A stretch of DNA of 64,000 nt from Actinoplanes xinjiangensis (GCF_003148685.1 NZ_QGGR01000006.1:62001-126000), one strand, 5' to 3'. Shown: positions 36,236 to 45,310, numbered from the stretch's first letter. The notes: generated from the sequence alone by a model not told the origin. Program-made: numbers and translations.

Positions 36236-37828
36236 ATGACTGACGCGCAGAACCGTCGTCGGCGGTCACGCTGGCCGGTGGTCGGCGTCGCGGCGGGTGC
36301 GCTGGTGCTCGCCGGAGGCGGGGTCGGGGTCGCCGAGGCGGCCGCGACGCCGCCCGCGCTGAGTTTCGTCGCCGCGACCGGCACGGTGACGGCGGAGCGG
36401 TACGCCGCCGAAGGGGAGGTGTACATCTCCCTGGACCTGGGCCTGCACGTGATCGCCGGCAAGGACCCGTTCGAGATCCGGGCCAAGCGCGCCGGTTACG
36501 ACAAGCCGATCGTGGCGTACCGGACGGTCCGTAAGAACGGCAAGAACACCCAGGTCAAGCTTCCGGCCGGGACGGTCCGGGACTTCACCGGCCTGACCGA
36601 CTTCACCACGATCACCATCAAGAACCCGGCCGGGAAGGTCGTCAGCAGCTACAAGACGTCGTTCTGCGGGAACTCGTACAGCTCGGCGCGGACCCGGCGG
36701 GACGCTCCGGCGAGCAACCCGTACCCGACGCGGTGCGGTGGCGAGAACCCGTTCACGCTCGGTTCGGTGTGGGGTGTGCAGGCCGGCTGGAACGCGCAGG
36801 TGCCGGACCAGCCCGCCTCGGCGGCGCCGCTGGCGAAACTGGTCGCCGGCAGGTACATCGCCGAGGCCTCGGTGAACCCGAAGTACCGCAAGGCGTTCGG
36901 GATCCCGGCGAAGAACGCCACCGCCAAGGTCACCGTCAACGTCGTCGACGTCAAGACCGACGACGAGGGCCTGGCCGCGGCCCGGTCCGCGGACGCCCGG
37001 GAGGAGCCGGCCCTGGCGCTGGCCACCACCGCCGGCGGTCACGACCGGCACACCGCCGAGGGTGACGCGAGCCGTCAGGTGTCGGCGTTCCGGCCGGAGT
37101 TCCGGGCGGCCGCCCGCCGTCCGGCCACGCTGAAGGCGGCCCCGAAGACCGGCCCGAAGCCGGACCTGCGGTCGCTGCCGGCGTGGGGCATCTCGATGTC
37201 GCAGGAGGGCGGCAGGTGGTACGTCAACTTCGGCGCCACGGTCTGGAACGCGGGCACGTCGCCCCTGGTGGTGGACGGGTTCCGCCGGACCGGCACCGAG
37301 GTGATGGACGCCTACCAGTACTACTTCGACGCCAACGGCAAGCAGGTCGGTTCGCGGCCCGCCGGCACCATGCAGTGGGACCCGCGTGAGGGGCACTTCC
37401 ACTGGCACTTCACCGACTTCGCGCAGTACAACCTGCTGAAGGCGGACAAGAAGTTCGCGGTACGCAGTGGCAAGGAGGCGTTCTGCCTGGCCAACACCGA
37501 CGCCGTCGACTACACCATCAAGGGCGCGAAGTGGCGGCCGGACAACACCGACCTGTCCACCTCGTGCGGCGCCAACACCGTCGTCGCGGTCCGTGAGGTC
37601 CTCGACATCGGCAACGGCGACACCTACAGCCAGGACCGTCCGGGCCAGTCGTTCGACATCACGAACCTGCCGAACGGCACCTACTACATCCAGGTCGTCG
37701 CGAACCCGGCGAAGCGGCTGAGCGAGCTCAACACCGCCAACAACACGGCACTGCGCAAGATCGTCCTGGGCGGTACGGCCGGGAAGCGCACCCTCTCGGT
37801 GCCGAAGGTGTACGGCATCGCCGGCTGA
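36236..37828 (+). CDS. secreted lysyl-oxidase-like copper protein
   Basis: A 530-residue exported protein with an N-terminal signal after a basic RRRRSRW stretch. The C-terminal 180 residues match the lysyl oxidase domain: WDPREGHFHWHFTDFAQYN holds the three copper-ligand histidines (near residues 385-390), followed by conserved Cys and NGTYYIQVVANP. The first 300 residues are a family-specific region with Cys pairs. Lysyl oxidases oxidise amines to aldehydes with an LTQ cofactor. ATG 36236 has a GGAGGGGAG site. It ends at a strong hairpin terminator. It is flanked by two NarL-type two-component systems. Confidence 0.85.
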   Translation: MTDAQNRRRRSRWPVVGVAAGALVLAGGGVGVAEAAATPPALSFVAATGTVTAERYAAEGEVYISLDLGLHVIAGKDPFEIRAKRAGYDKPIVAYRTVRKNGKNTQVKLPAGTVRDFTGLTDFTTITIKNPAGKVVSSYKTSFCGNSYSSARTRRDAPASNPYPTRCGGENPFTLGSVWGVQAGWNAQVPDQPASAAPLAKLVAGRYIAEASVNPKYRKAFGIPAKNATAKVTVNVVDVKTDDEGLAAARSADAREEPALALATTAGGHDRHTAEGDASRQVSAFRPEFRAAARRPATLKAAPKTGPKPDLRSLPAWGISMSQEGGRWYVNFGATVWNAGTSPLVVDGFRRTGTEVMDAYQYYFDANGKQVGSRPAGTMQWDPREGHFHWHFTDFAQYNLLKADKKFAVRSGKEAFCLANTDAVDYTIKGAKWRPDNTDLSTSCGANTVVAVREVLDIGNGDTYSQDRPGQSFDITNLPNGTYYIQVVANPAKRLSELNTANNTALRKIVLGGTAGKRTLSVPKVYGIAG

Positions 37829-37846
37829 TCCAGCCCGGTGGCGGGG

Positions 37847-37888
37847 GCGTTCCCGCCGGTCGGCGGAGTGGCCGGCCGGCGGGAACGC
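37847..37888 (+). terminator. terminator after the lysyl-oxidase gene
   Basis: A 13-bp perfect stem (GCGTTCCCGCCGG and complement) with a 16-nt loop, 19 bp after the stop. No long T-tract follows. Confidence 0.6.
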
Positions 37889-37936
37889 TCTAGGGTGCCT
37901 ACGGCATTCGATCCAAAGCGCAGAGCGGCGGTGTAC

Positions 37937-38593
37937 GTGATCCGGGTGGTGGTCGTCGACGACGAGGCGCTGGTGCGGTCGGGTTTCCGGATGATCCTGA
38001 ACGCGGCACCGGACATCGAGGTCGTCGCGGCCACGAGCGGTGCGGGCGCGTACGACGCCGTCCGCGAGCACCGGCCCGAGGTGGTGCTGGTCGACATCCG
38101 GATGCCGGACGTGGACGGGCTCACCGTCCTCTGCCGGGTCCGTGAGCTGCCCGAGCCGCCGGTCGTGGCGATGCTGACCACCTTCGACGCCGACGAGTAC
38201 GTGCTCAAGGCCCTGCACCTGGGCGCCGCCGGGTTCCTGCTCAAGGACACCGAGCCCGAGCATCTGGCCCAGCTGGTGCGGACCCTGGCCATGGGTGGGG
38301 TGGTGATGTCGCCCAAGGCGTCGCGGACCCTGCTGCGCAGCCTGCCCCGCACCGACGAGGCCGCCGCGGACCGGGCCGACACCCGCGTCGAACGGCTCAC
38401 CGAACGGGAGCGCGACGTGCTCGTGCTGCTGGCCGAGGGCCTGTCCAACGCCGAGATCGGGGTCCGGCTGCACCTCGGTACCGGCACCGTCAAGGATCAC
38501 GTCAGCGCCCTGCTGACCAAACTGCGCGTGTCCGGCCGGGTCCAGGCGGCGTTGCTCGCCCAGCGGGCCGGCCTGCTGGACACCGGCCGGTGA
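37937..38593 (+). CDS. NarL-family response regulator (system 2)
   Basis: A 218-residue regulator. Receiver Asp53 in LVDIRMPDVDG, Lys in FLLKDTE, and a LuxR helix-turn-helix (LTERERDVLVLLAEGLSNAEIGVRL...GTVKDHVSALLTKL). GTG 37937 gives the usual VIRVVVVDDE start; a GTG two codons upstream is also possible. Here the regulator gene precedes its kinase, opposite to system 1, with a 4-nt overlap. Confidence 0.93.
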   Translation: MIRVVVVDDEALVRSGFRMILNAAPDIEVVAATSGAGAYDAVREHRPEVVLVDIRMPDVDGLTVLCRVRELPEPPVVAMLTTFDADEYVLKALHLGAAGFLLKDTEPEHLAQLVRTLAMGGVVMSPKASRTLLRSLPRTDEAAADRADTRVERLTERERDVLVLLAEGLSNAEIGVRLHLGTGTVKDHVSALLTKLRVSGRVQAALLAQRAGLLDTGR

Positions 38594-39675
38594 AGGCCCG
38601 CCTGATCGAGATCGCCCTGATCGTCGCGGCCGCCGCCGACATCTGGGTGGACCTGTGGAGCGACCACCCGGTGAGCATCGGATCCGCGGTCGTGGCGTGC
38701 GCCGCCCTGGCGTTCCGGCGGCGGCTCCCGCTGACCGTCGTCCTGCTCACCCTGCCGGCCACCCTGCTGGAGGCCGCCCTCGTCGCGCCGTGCATCGCCC
38801 TCTTCACGCTCGCCGAACGCTCCCGGAACCGGGCGCTGCTGACCGTCTGCGTGGTGCTGGCCGCGATCGCCTCGGCCGCGCCGTCACCGCTGGAACCGGA
38901 CGGCGACCCGATCGGCGACAGCCTCGTCTACTTCGTTTACGCCCTGGCCACCGTGGTTCTGCCGGTGCTGCTCGGGCAGCTCCTGCAGACCCGGCACGAC
39001 CTGCGGCAGCGCCTCGAGGAGATCGAGGAGGTCAAGGAGCACGAACGGGTGCTGCACGCGCAGGCCATCCTGGCGCAGGAACGCGCGCAACTCGCCAGGG
39101 AGATGCACGACGTCGTGTCGCACCAGGTCAGCCTCATCGCCGTACAGGCCGGGGCGCTGCAGGTGTCGGCCGGTGACGAGGACACCCGGGAGGCGGCCCG
39201 CACCATCCGTTCGCTGAGCGTCGGCACCCTCGACGAGCTGCGCACCATGGTCACCCTGCTGCGTGCCTCGGGTGACGACATCACCCAGCTCACCCCACAG
39301 CCCACCCTCGCCGACCTGTGCACGCTGATCGCCAACAGCGGCATCGAGGTGGACCTGACCGGCGATCTCAGCCTCTCCGTCGGCACACCACGGCAGCGGG
39401 CGATCTACCGTACGGTCCAGGAGGCGCTCACCAACGTCCGCAAGCACGCCCCCGGCGCCGCCGCGACCGTGGACCTGTGGCACGACGGCAAGTTCGTCGG
39501 CGTGACCGTCACGAACGGCCGGCCGTCGCGGCCGTCACTGCCGCTGCCCGGCGCCCACCAGGGCCTGATCGGCCTCCAGGAACGCGCCGACCTGCTGTGC
39601 GGCACGCTGGAGTCGGGCCCGACCCCGGACGGCGGCTACCTCGTCCGGATGCGCCTGCCGGTCCACACCGACTGA
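38590..39675 (+). CDS. NarL-type sensor histidine kinase (system 2)
   Basis: A 361-residue kinase with four to five N-terminal membrane helices, a coiled coil (RQRLEEIEEVKEHERVLHAQ), HisKA_3 His173 in AREMHDVVSHQVSLIAVQ and a HATPase domain (YRTVQEALTNVRKHA, GLIGLQERADLL). GTG 38590 overlaps the regulator stop. The sensed signal is unknown. Confidence 0.93.
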   Translation: MKARLIEIALIVAAAADIWVDLWSDHPVSIGSAVVACAALAFRRRLPLTVVLLTLPATLLEAALVAPCIALFTLAERSRNRALLTVCVVLAAIASAAPSPLEPDGDPIGDSLVYFVYALATVVLPVLLGQLLQTRHDLRQRLEEIEEVKEHERVLHAQAILAQERAQLAREMHDVVSHQVSLIAVQAGALQVSAGDEDTREAARTIRSLSVGTLDELRTMVTLLRASGDDITQLTPQPTLADLCTLIANSGIEVDLTGDLSLSVGTPRQRAIYRTVQEALTNVRKHAPGAAATVDLWHDGKFVGVTVTNGRPSRPSLPLPGAHQGLIGLQERADLLCGTLESGPTPDGGYLVRMRLPVHTD

Positions 39676-39735
39676 GATCCACCGTGTGACCCTCCGGACA
39701 CAGGATCGACACAGTCGGATCCAAGAGTGATCCAC

Positions 39736-40035
39736 ATGGCTGTCACACCACCCACCGACGCCGAACTCGACACCATGATCCGGGCCCGGCTCGCGTCGCT
39801 CGGGATCGACCTGGACCAGTTGCCGCCCGGCACCACCGCCGACCCGGTGACCGGATCGCCCGGCCGCGACTCGGTGCTGGCCTCGCTGCGCGCGTTCCTG
39901 CGGGGCAGCGTCACCACGCTCGCCGCCTACCGGCTGCCGGCCCCGGCGGGCAGTGATCCGGCACAGGCCGGCGCGCACTCGCAGCAGCCGGCGCCCATGC
40001 TCTACCCGTCGATCAGCACGGCATGGCGATCGTGA
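39736..40035 (+). CDS. hypothetical protein upstream of the amidase
   Basis: A 99-residue protein, soluble, with TDAELDTMIRARLASLGIDL near the start and GRDSVLASLRAFLRGSVTTL in the middle, then a Pro/Gln-rich tail. It overlaps the amidase start by 13 nt, so the two are probably coupled. An AAGAG lies 11 nt before ATG 39736; GTG 39727 is the alternative start. It may be a small regulatory or substrate-recognition partner, but I see no known family. Confidence 0.65.
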   Translation: MAVTPPTDAELDTMIRARLASLGIDLDQLPPGTTADPVTGSPGRDSVLASLRAFLRGSVTTLAAYRLPAPAGSDPAQAGAHSQQPAPMLYPSISTAWRS

Positions 40036-41597
40036 GCACCACGAACCGGCGGCTGTTCCTCACCCGTACCGCCGCGATCGCCGCCGCCGCGGCCACCGGA
40101 ACCGCCGCACTGCCCGCACCCGCCGCCTGGGCCGGCGGAACCCCGCGCTTCGGTGCCGGTGCCTATGTGCGGCCGCGCCCGGAGGCGCTCGCCGACCCGA
40201 CCGAGCTCACCGTCGCCGAGGCGGCCTGGATGATCCGCTACGGCAGGCTGTCGCCGGGCGAACTGGTCGAGGCGTACCTGGCCCGGATCGGCGCCTTCGA
40301 CCCGGTCTATCAGGCGTTCAACACCGTCCTGGCGGACGGCGCCCGGTCCGCCGCCGCGGCCGCGGCGAAGAGGCGGCACACCGGGCCGCTGCACGGCATC
40401 CCGCTGGCGATCAAGGACAACTACTGGACCGCGGGGGTACGGACGACCGCGAACTCCTACCTGTTCCGGGATTTCGTGCCGCCCTCGGATGCGACCGCGG
40501 TGGCCCGCCTCAAGGCCGCCGGCGCGATCGTGCTCGGCAAGACCCAGATGGGCCCGCTCGCCATCACCCGTGCCACCATCCCGGACGGGCGGATCACCAC
40601 GGTGAACGCGTGGACCCCGGCGGATCCGGGCACCGATCCGGGCGGCTCGTCGACCGGCACGGCCACGGCGGTCGCCGGGCGGATGGCGGCGTCCGGCACC
40701 GGCACACAGACCGGCGGCTCGATCACCGCCCCGTCGAACGCGCAGAACCTGACCGGCCTCAAACCCACGATGGGCCGGGTGTCACTGGCCGGGATCATCC
40801 CGCTCAGCTACACCCGGGACCATCCGGGCCCGCTCGCCCGGGACGCCCTCGACGCGGCGATCATGCTGACCGCGATGGCCGGCGAGGACCCGGCCGACCC
40901 GCGGACGCAGGGCCTCCCGCCGGTGCCGGACCTGATCGAGGCGGCCACCCCGGTGCGGTCGCGCGGCCGGGTCCGTGCCCGGTGGAACACCCGGATCGGG
41001 GTGCCGCCCGGTTACGCGACCACGCCGGAGCGGCAGGCGTTCCTGGCCGCGATCGACGCGATCGACGGTGTCCGGTTGGTCGACGTCCCGCTCCCGGACG
41101 AGTGGGACCTGCTCACCGGACCCGCGTTCAACAACGTGCGCCTGCCGGAACGGTCCGAGCCGTTCATGCCCTACCTGCGCACCGACCTGCGTGGTTTCGG
41201 AGTGTCGGTGACCGGCTGGCTGCAGGGGGCGCTGCTCGGGGCGGGCGAGTTCCTGACCGGCCAGCGGGCCAAGCTGCTGCTGCTGGAACGGGTGCTGGAC
41301 CAGATCTTCGGGCGCTGTGACGTGGTGGTGCAGACCGGCCCGGTGCCGTTCGACATCCTGGGGCTGCCGGAGATCGGGTTCCCGATCGGGTTCACCGCGG
41401 CCGGCGTCCCGGTCGGCACGATCCTGGGCGGCGCACCGTACGACGAGGACCGCCTGCTCGCGGTGGTGGCCGCCTACCAGGCGGTGACCGGCTGGCACCT
41501 GCGGCGCCCGGCCGACCCGCGGGCGGCCCGGTCGCTCGCACCGGCCGGTGACCGTGGCCGCCTGACCGCCGAGGACGTGGCGGCCCAGACGCAGTGA
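40023..41597 (+). CDS. Tat-exported amidase, amidase-signature family
   Basis: A 524-residue enzyme with a twin-arginine-type signal (NRRLFLTRTAAIAAAAA). The Ser-cisSer-Lys triad can be placed at Lys131 (AIKDNYW), Ser209 (DPGGSSTG) and Ser233 (TQTGGSITAPS), with spacing close to fatty-acid amide hydrolase. It hydrolyses an amide outside the cell; substrate unknown. It shares a terminator region with the convergent DUF6010 gene. Confidence 0.9.
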   Translation: MAIVSTTNRRLFLTRTAAIAAAAATGTAALPAPAAWAGGTPRFGAGAYVRPRPEALADPTELTVAEAAWMIRYGRLSPGELVEAYLARIGAFDPVYQAFNTVLADGARSAAAAAAKRRHTGPLHGIPLAIKDNYWTAGVRTTANSYLFRDFVPPSDATAVARLKAAGAIVLGKTQMGPLAITRATIPDGRITTVNAWTPADPGTDPGGSSTGTATAVAGRMAASGTGTQTGGSITAPSNAQNLTGLKPTMGRVSLAGIIPLSYTRDHPGPLARDALDAAIMLTAMAGEDPADPRTQGLPPVPDLIEAATPVRSRGRVRARWNTRIGVPPGYATTPERQAFLAAIDAIDGVRLVDVPLPDEWDLLTGPAFNNVRLPERSEPFMPYLRTDLRGFGVSVTGWLQGALLGAGEFLTGQRAKLLLLERVLDQIFGRCDVVVQTGPVPFDILGLPEIGFPIGFTAAGVPVGTILGGAPYDEDRLLAVVAAYQAVTGWHLRRPADPRAARSLAPAGDRGRLTAEDVAAQTQ

Positions 41598-41638
41598 CCC
41601 GGCCGGGTCACGGTGCGGCCCCGGTCCGCCGGGGCCGC
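41594..41638. terminator. convergent terminator hairpins
   Basis: Two adjacent perfect palindromes: GTGACCCGGCCGGGTCAC (41594-41611), which includes the amidase stop, and a 10-bp stem GCGGCCCCGG with a 4-nt loop (41615-41638), which lies inside the 3' end of the DUF6010 gene. Confidence 0.55.
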
Positions 41639-42021
41639 AACCGGCCGGTCATCGTGCTCAGCGACGGACCGCCGGCCAGGCACCACAGGGCGATCACCGG
41701 GTCGCAGATCGCGCATCCGAACGACGAGCCGTGGTCGAACGGCAGGATCGGCTCGCCGCGCAGGTGGTGCACGACGTCCCAGGCGGTGTGCAGCAGCCAG
41801 CCGAGGCCGATGAATCGCCAGGACGTCAGCCCGCGGTAGGCCACGAACGCCATGACCGACGCGAACACCACCTCGGCCCCGCCGAGCCCACCACCGCTGA
41901 GGTAGGCGGCGCCGGCTCCGGCCACCATGATCGCGTTGAACGGACGGCGATGCCGATCGGGGAGCAGTGAACTCAGCAAGACATAGAGGACCCCGATGAG
42001 CAGGGGGACGACAACTGACAT
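41608..42021 (-). CDS. DUF6010 membrane protein
   Basis: A 137-residue protein with four membrane helices and the motifs GLGWLLHTAWDVVHHLRGEP and SSFGCAICDPVIALWCLAGG. The histidine and cysteine pairs suggest metal or heme contact, unproven. Met 42021 starts the first helix. A TAGGTT lies 6 nt upstream, so it could be leaderless. Confidence 0.78.
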   Translation of the reverse strand: MSVVVPLLIGVLYVLLSSLLPDRHRRPFNAIMVAGAGAAYLSGGGLGGAEVVFASVMAFVAYRGLTSWRFIGLGWLLHTAWDVVHHLRGEPILPFDHGSSFGCAICDPVIALWCLAGGPSLSTMTGRLRPRRTGAAP

Positions 42022-42269
42022 GCCCGAAACCTAGGTAGCGCCGGCGGCTCGGCACAGTGGCCATCGAGCCGTATATCAACGGGATCCGGCCAGCGCGGCT
42101 TCCGGCGCTTCAGAAACATCTTGCAGCTGCGTCCGGCGCTCTGTGCCCGCATTGTTTCGCGGCACCTGAAATCCGTCGAGATGTTTTTGTTCACTTCATA
42201 ATAGCAGCTCAGAACGCATTCAATTTCGCTGGAAGCGGTCTCATTCCCCTTGATCATGGCCTTCGTCAT
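41973..42269 (-). CDS. possible small Cys-containing gene
   Basis: A 98-residue frame starting at ATG 42269 with a GAGGG ribosome-binding site 9 nt upstream. Its first 40 residues (ETASSEIECVLSCYYEVNKN) use AT-richer codons than the neighbours. The frame then crosses into the start of the DUF6010 gene. Cysteines are scattered (six or more). It could be a short peptide gene of foreign origin, or a chance frame in an AT-rich gap. No modifying enzymes are near. Confidence 0.3.
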   Translation of the reverse strand: MTKAMIKGNETASSEIECVLSCYYEVNKNISTDFRCRETMRAQSAGRSCKMFLKRRKPRWPDPVDIRLDGHCAEPPALPRFRACQLSSPCSSGSSMSC

Positions 42270-42331
42270 TGACCTGCCCTCGTAATAGGACCACTCTCCA
42301 CCGGGTATGTCTCTGAGAGTTCTTGCAGTCA

Positions 42332-42347
42332 AAGCAAGATCTTGCTT
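42332..42347. promoter_or_regulatory. perfect 16-bp palindrome upstream of the subtilase gene
   Basis: AAGCAAGATCTTGCTT lies 16 bp before the protease ATG, next to its GGGAGG site. It looks like a repressor operator or an mRNA hairpin that could mask translation. Confidence 0.45.
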
Positions 42348-42363
42348 ACTCGGGAGGATCGAG

Positions 42364-44145
42364 ATGGAACGGCATCGACGCACGATCGCGCTGCTCGCGG
42401 CGATGATGTGCGGGCTCGTGCCGCCGGCGGTGACGGCCGGCCCGGTGTCCGCGGCACCGGTCGTCGCCACCGACGGCCTGCGGGAGGGGCAGGCCTACCG
42501 TTCGTTCATCGTCACGCCGGAACCGGGGGCGGCCCTCTCGGTCGCCGGCACCCGCACCCTCGCCACCGGCGGCGAGGTGGTCCGCGCCGGGCGGCCCCTG
42601 GACGCCGCCGGCGCCCGCGCCTTCATGGCGGAACTGGCCGCGTCCCCGGGCGTCGCATCGGTCGAGCCGGATCTGCCGGTCGCCCGCACGTCCACGCCCG
42701 ATGACCCCCGCTACGGCGAACAGTGGCCGCTCTGGCAGGTCTACGGCCAGACCGACAGCGCCTTGCGCGTCGACGAGGCGTGGGACACCGGCGCCGACGG
42801 TGGCGGCGTGACCGTGGCCGTCCTCGACACCGGCATCCGCCCGCACGCCGACCTCACGCCCAACCTGGTCGCCGGCTACGACTTCATCGCCGACCCCGCC
42901 AACACCGCCGACGGCGACGGCCGCGACGGCGACGCCCGCGACCCCGGCGACTGGAACGACGAGGGCGACTGCGGCGCCACCGCGTTCTCGCCCAGCAGCT
43001 GGCACGGGACCCACATCGCCGGCATCGTCGCCGCGGTCCGCGACAACGGCATCGGCGTCACCGGCGTCGCCCCCGCCGCCCGGGTGCAGCCGGTCCGCGT
43101 CCTCGGCACCTGCGGCGGCCTGGACTCCGACATCGCCGACGCCATCGTGTGGGCCGCCGGCGACCCCGTCCCCGGAGCACCGGTCAATCCCACCCCCGCT
43201 CGCGTGATCAACATGAGCCTGGGCGGGTACGGGCCGTGCGGGCCGACCCTGCAGGCCGCGGTGGACAAGGCGCTGTCCCGCGGGGCGAGCGTGGTCGTGT
43301 CGGCCGGGAACGCCGCCGCCGACGCCGCCGACTACCACCCGGCCAACTGCGCCGGTGTCGTCACCGTCGGCGCCACCGGTGACGACGGGTACCTGGCGTC
43401 CTACTCCAACCACGGCGACACCGTCGAGGTGGCCGCGCCCGGCGGGTGGGGCTACTGGCGCGACAACGACCCCGCCCACCGGGTGCTGTCGACCGTCGAC
43501 GCCGGCGCCCGTGAGCCGTCCGGCGACGCGTACGGGGTCATGCGCGGCACCAGCCAGGCCGCCGCCTACGTCTCCGGGGCCGTCGCCCTCCTGCTGTCAC
43601 GCCGCCCCGACCTGACACCCGCCCAGGTCAGCGACTATCTGATGCGCGACGCACGGCGGCTGCCCCTGGGCGGCGGGTGGTACAACAGCGCGTACCCGAT
43701 CGGCGGCGGCCTGATCGACGTGGCCCGGACGATCCACGACGCGACCGGCACCCCCGGCGGCGAGTGCACGGTCTGCACCGGATCCGCGGTGATCGTCGAC
43801 GTGGCCGTGCCCACCGGCACGCCCGCCCCGGTCCATCTCGCCGGCACCCTGTCCGCCCTGGGCACCGGCCGCCCCGACTGGGATCCGGCGTCGGTGCGGG
43901 CGATGCGCTGGATGCGGACGTCCTGGGACGGCACGGGCACTCCGGCCTGGCGCATCCAGTTGGCCGGTACCCCGGGCGCCACCATCGACTACAAGCTCAC
44001 CCTGGGCGGCTGGCCCACCGTGGAGAGGGCCCGCGACTGCGCCGAGACCCCGAACCGCACCGTCACCCTGCCCGGCGACGGCACCCTGTGGGCGTACGCC
44101 ACCGTCGACAACTGGAACGGCACCGGTCTTTGCAGCGGAGCCTGA
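42364..44145 (+). CDS. secreted subtilisin-like serine protease (S8)
   Basis: A 593-residue protease with a Sec signal, a short pro-region and the S8 triad Asp155 (VLDTGI), His214 (WHGTHIAG) and Ser397 (RGTSQAAAYVSG). After residue 470 a Cys-bearing C-terminal beta-sandwich (VRAMRWMRTSWDGTGTP...RTVTLPGDGTLWAYATV) is present, a pre-C-like domain often removed on maturation. ATG 42364 has a strong GGAGG site. Expected role: extracellular protein degradation. It is monocistronic and convergent with the XRE regulator. Confidence 0.92.
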   Translation: MERHRRTIALLAAMMCGLVPPAVTAGPVSAAPVVATDGLREGQAYRSFIVTPEPGAALSVAGTRTLATGGEVVRAGRPLDAAGARAFMAELAASPGVASVEPDLPVARTSTPDDPRYGEQWPLWQVYGQTDSALRVDEAWDTGADGGGVTVAVLDTGIRPHADLTPNLVAGYDFIADPANTADGDGRDGDARDPGDWNDEGDCGATAFSPSSWHGTHIAGIVAAVRDNGIGVTGVAPAARVQPVRVLGTCGGLDSDIADAIVWAAGDPVPGAPVNPTPARVINMSLGGYGPCGPTLQAAVDKALSRGASVVVSAGNAAADAADYHPANCAGVVTVGATGDDGYLASYSNHGDTVEVAAPGGWGYWRDNDPAHRVLSTVDAGAREPSGDAYGVMRGTSQAAAYVSGAVALLLSRRPDLTPAQVSDYLMRDARRLPLGGGWYNSAYPIGGGLIDVARTIHDATGTPGGECTVCTGSAVIVDVAVPTGTPAPVHLAGTLSALGTGRPDWDPASVRAMRWMRTSWDGTGTPAWRIQLAGTPGATIDYKLTLGGWPTVERARDCAETPNRTVTLPGDGTLWAYATVDNWNGTGLCSGA

Positions 44146-44148
44146 CTC

Positions 44149-45030
44149 TCAGGCGCCCGAGGGCCCGCGGAGCAGATCGACATAGCGGGCGTGATACTCG
44201 TCGAGGATCGGCGCGATGTCGACGGCGTGCTCGTCCAGCCGGTCGAAGACCTGCCGGTAGGCCTCCAGATCCCGGCGGCCCCGGGAGGTCAGACCGGTGT
44301 TGAAAAGCTCGACGACGACGAGCTTGTCGTCGAGAAGCGTGAAGCCGTGCATCTGGGGGACGGTAGGAGCGCCGTCGCGGATGACACCGATGCTGACGTT
44401 GTCGTGCCGGGCTTCGACCTCACGAAGGTGCTGGATCTGAGCCAGCATCTCCACCGGCGAGATAGTGCGCGGCTTCAGGGCGGACTCGCCCACGAGGAAA
44501 CGAAACGACTTGGCGGTGTCGGCCAGACCCTCCTGGCGCTTGATCCGTGCCGACACCGCTTCCAGGAGTGCCCGCTCGGTGAGGGCTCCGATGGAGGGCA
44601 GGTGATATTGCCAGATCTCACGGAACACGGCAGTGGCGTATCCGCTTGTCTGTAGCGGACCGGGAACCAGCGCCGTATCGAAGATCCGCAGGTTACTCGC
44701 TGCGGACTCCCACTCCGCCATGGTCTTCTGCCGCCCGGCGATCCCGGCCGCGGCCGGCCGCCAGTCGGTCATACCGCCGTGCTGCCGTTCCGCGCGTTCC
44801 ACCAGGGATTGCGCCTGGTCCTCGCCCGCGCCGAGAGCGCGGGCGAGGACACCGATGTCCCGGGGATCAGGCGTTCCGTGGCCCCGCTCGATCCGCGAGA
44901 TCTTCGGCTGGCTCATACCGACTGCGGCGGCGAGTTCGATGCCGCGGAGGCCGCTCGCACGGCGCAGTCTGGCGATGGCCGAGCCGACCGGCTCGTCCTC
45001 GTCATCGGGGATCCCGTCGGTGAGTGTCAG
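44149..45030 (-). CDS. XRE-family regulator with DUF5753, probable CTG start
   Basis: A 293-residue protein. The helix-turn-helix (AIARLRRASGLRGIELAAAV-GMSQPKISRIERG) begins upstream of the only ATG (44916), so a start there would cut the DNA-binding domain in half. Upstream no ATG, GTG or TTG occurs in frame before a stop near 45082, but CTG at 45030 lies 8 nt after AGAGG. I therefore place the start at that CTG. The C-terminal DUF5753 domain (VPGPLQTSGYATAVFREIW, MHGFTLLDD) is typical of actinobacterial regulators paired with small proteins; a small partner gene lies just upstream at 45071. Confidence 0.75.
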   Translation of the reverse strand: MTLTDGIPDDEDEPVGSAIARLRRASGLRGIELAAAVGMSQPKISRIERGHGTPDPRDIGVLARALGAGEDQAQSLVERAERQHGGMTDWRPAAAGIAGRQKTMAEWESAASNLRIFDTALVPGPLQTSGYATAVFREIWQYHLPSIGALTERALLEAVSARIKRQEGLADTAKSFRFLVGESALKPRTISPVEMLAQIQHLREVEARHDNVSIGVIRDGAPTVPQMHGFTLLDDKLVVVELFNTGLTSRGRRDLEAYRQVFDRLDEHAVDIAPILDEYHARYVDLLRGPSGA

Positions 45031-45070
45031 TCCGCTACCTCTTTCCGGCTGTCGGTTCGGGTCGCGAGGG

Positions 45071-45310
45071 TCAGGGCAGGTTCTTCAGTGCCTCGGTGAG
45101 CAGTTCGAGCGGGATCTCCACGAGCGTCTCACCGTCGGCCACGTCCACGCCGGTCCGATTCGCCGAGATGGTATAGCCCTGCACCACCGCTGTTCCATTG
45201 CCGGTCAGATAGATCGTCGGGCAACTGCCGGACTGGCATCGGTTGGCAATCGGGTGCAGGGAAAGAAGTTCGGGTACGCCGTCCTGAACCGGCGACGATG
45301 TCGTATTCAC
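45071..45310 (-). CDS. small partner protein of the XRE regulator
   Basis: A 79-residue soluble protein with CQSGSCPTIYLTGNGTAVVQ and DGETLVEIPLELLTEALKNL. This CP(T)-Y...VVQGY pattern is common for short actinobacterial proteins encoded next to XRE/DUF5753 regulators; it is not a DUF397 protein. GTG 45310 follows TATAAA by 8 nt, suggesting a leaderless mRNA. It is transcribed just before the regulator and may control or report to it. Confidence 0.65.
   Translation of the reverse strand: MNTTSSPVQDGVPELLSLHPIANRCQSGSCPTIYLTGNGTAVVQGYTISANRTGVDVADGETLVEIPLELLTEALKNLP

Noticed and set aside
42057..42272. 71-codon plus-strand frame
   Set aside because: No ribosome-binding site and antisense to the better-supported minus-strand frame starting at 42269.
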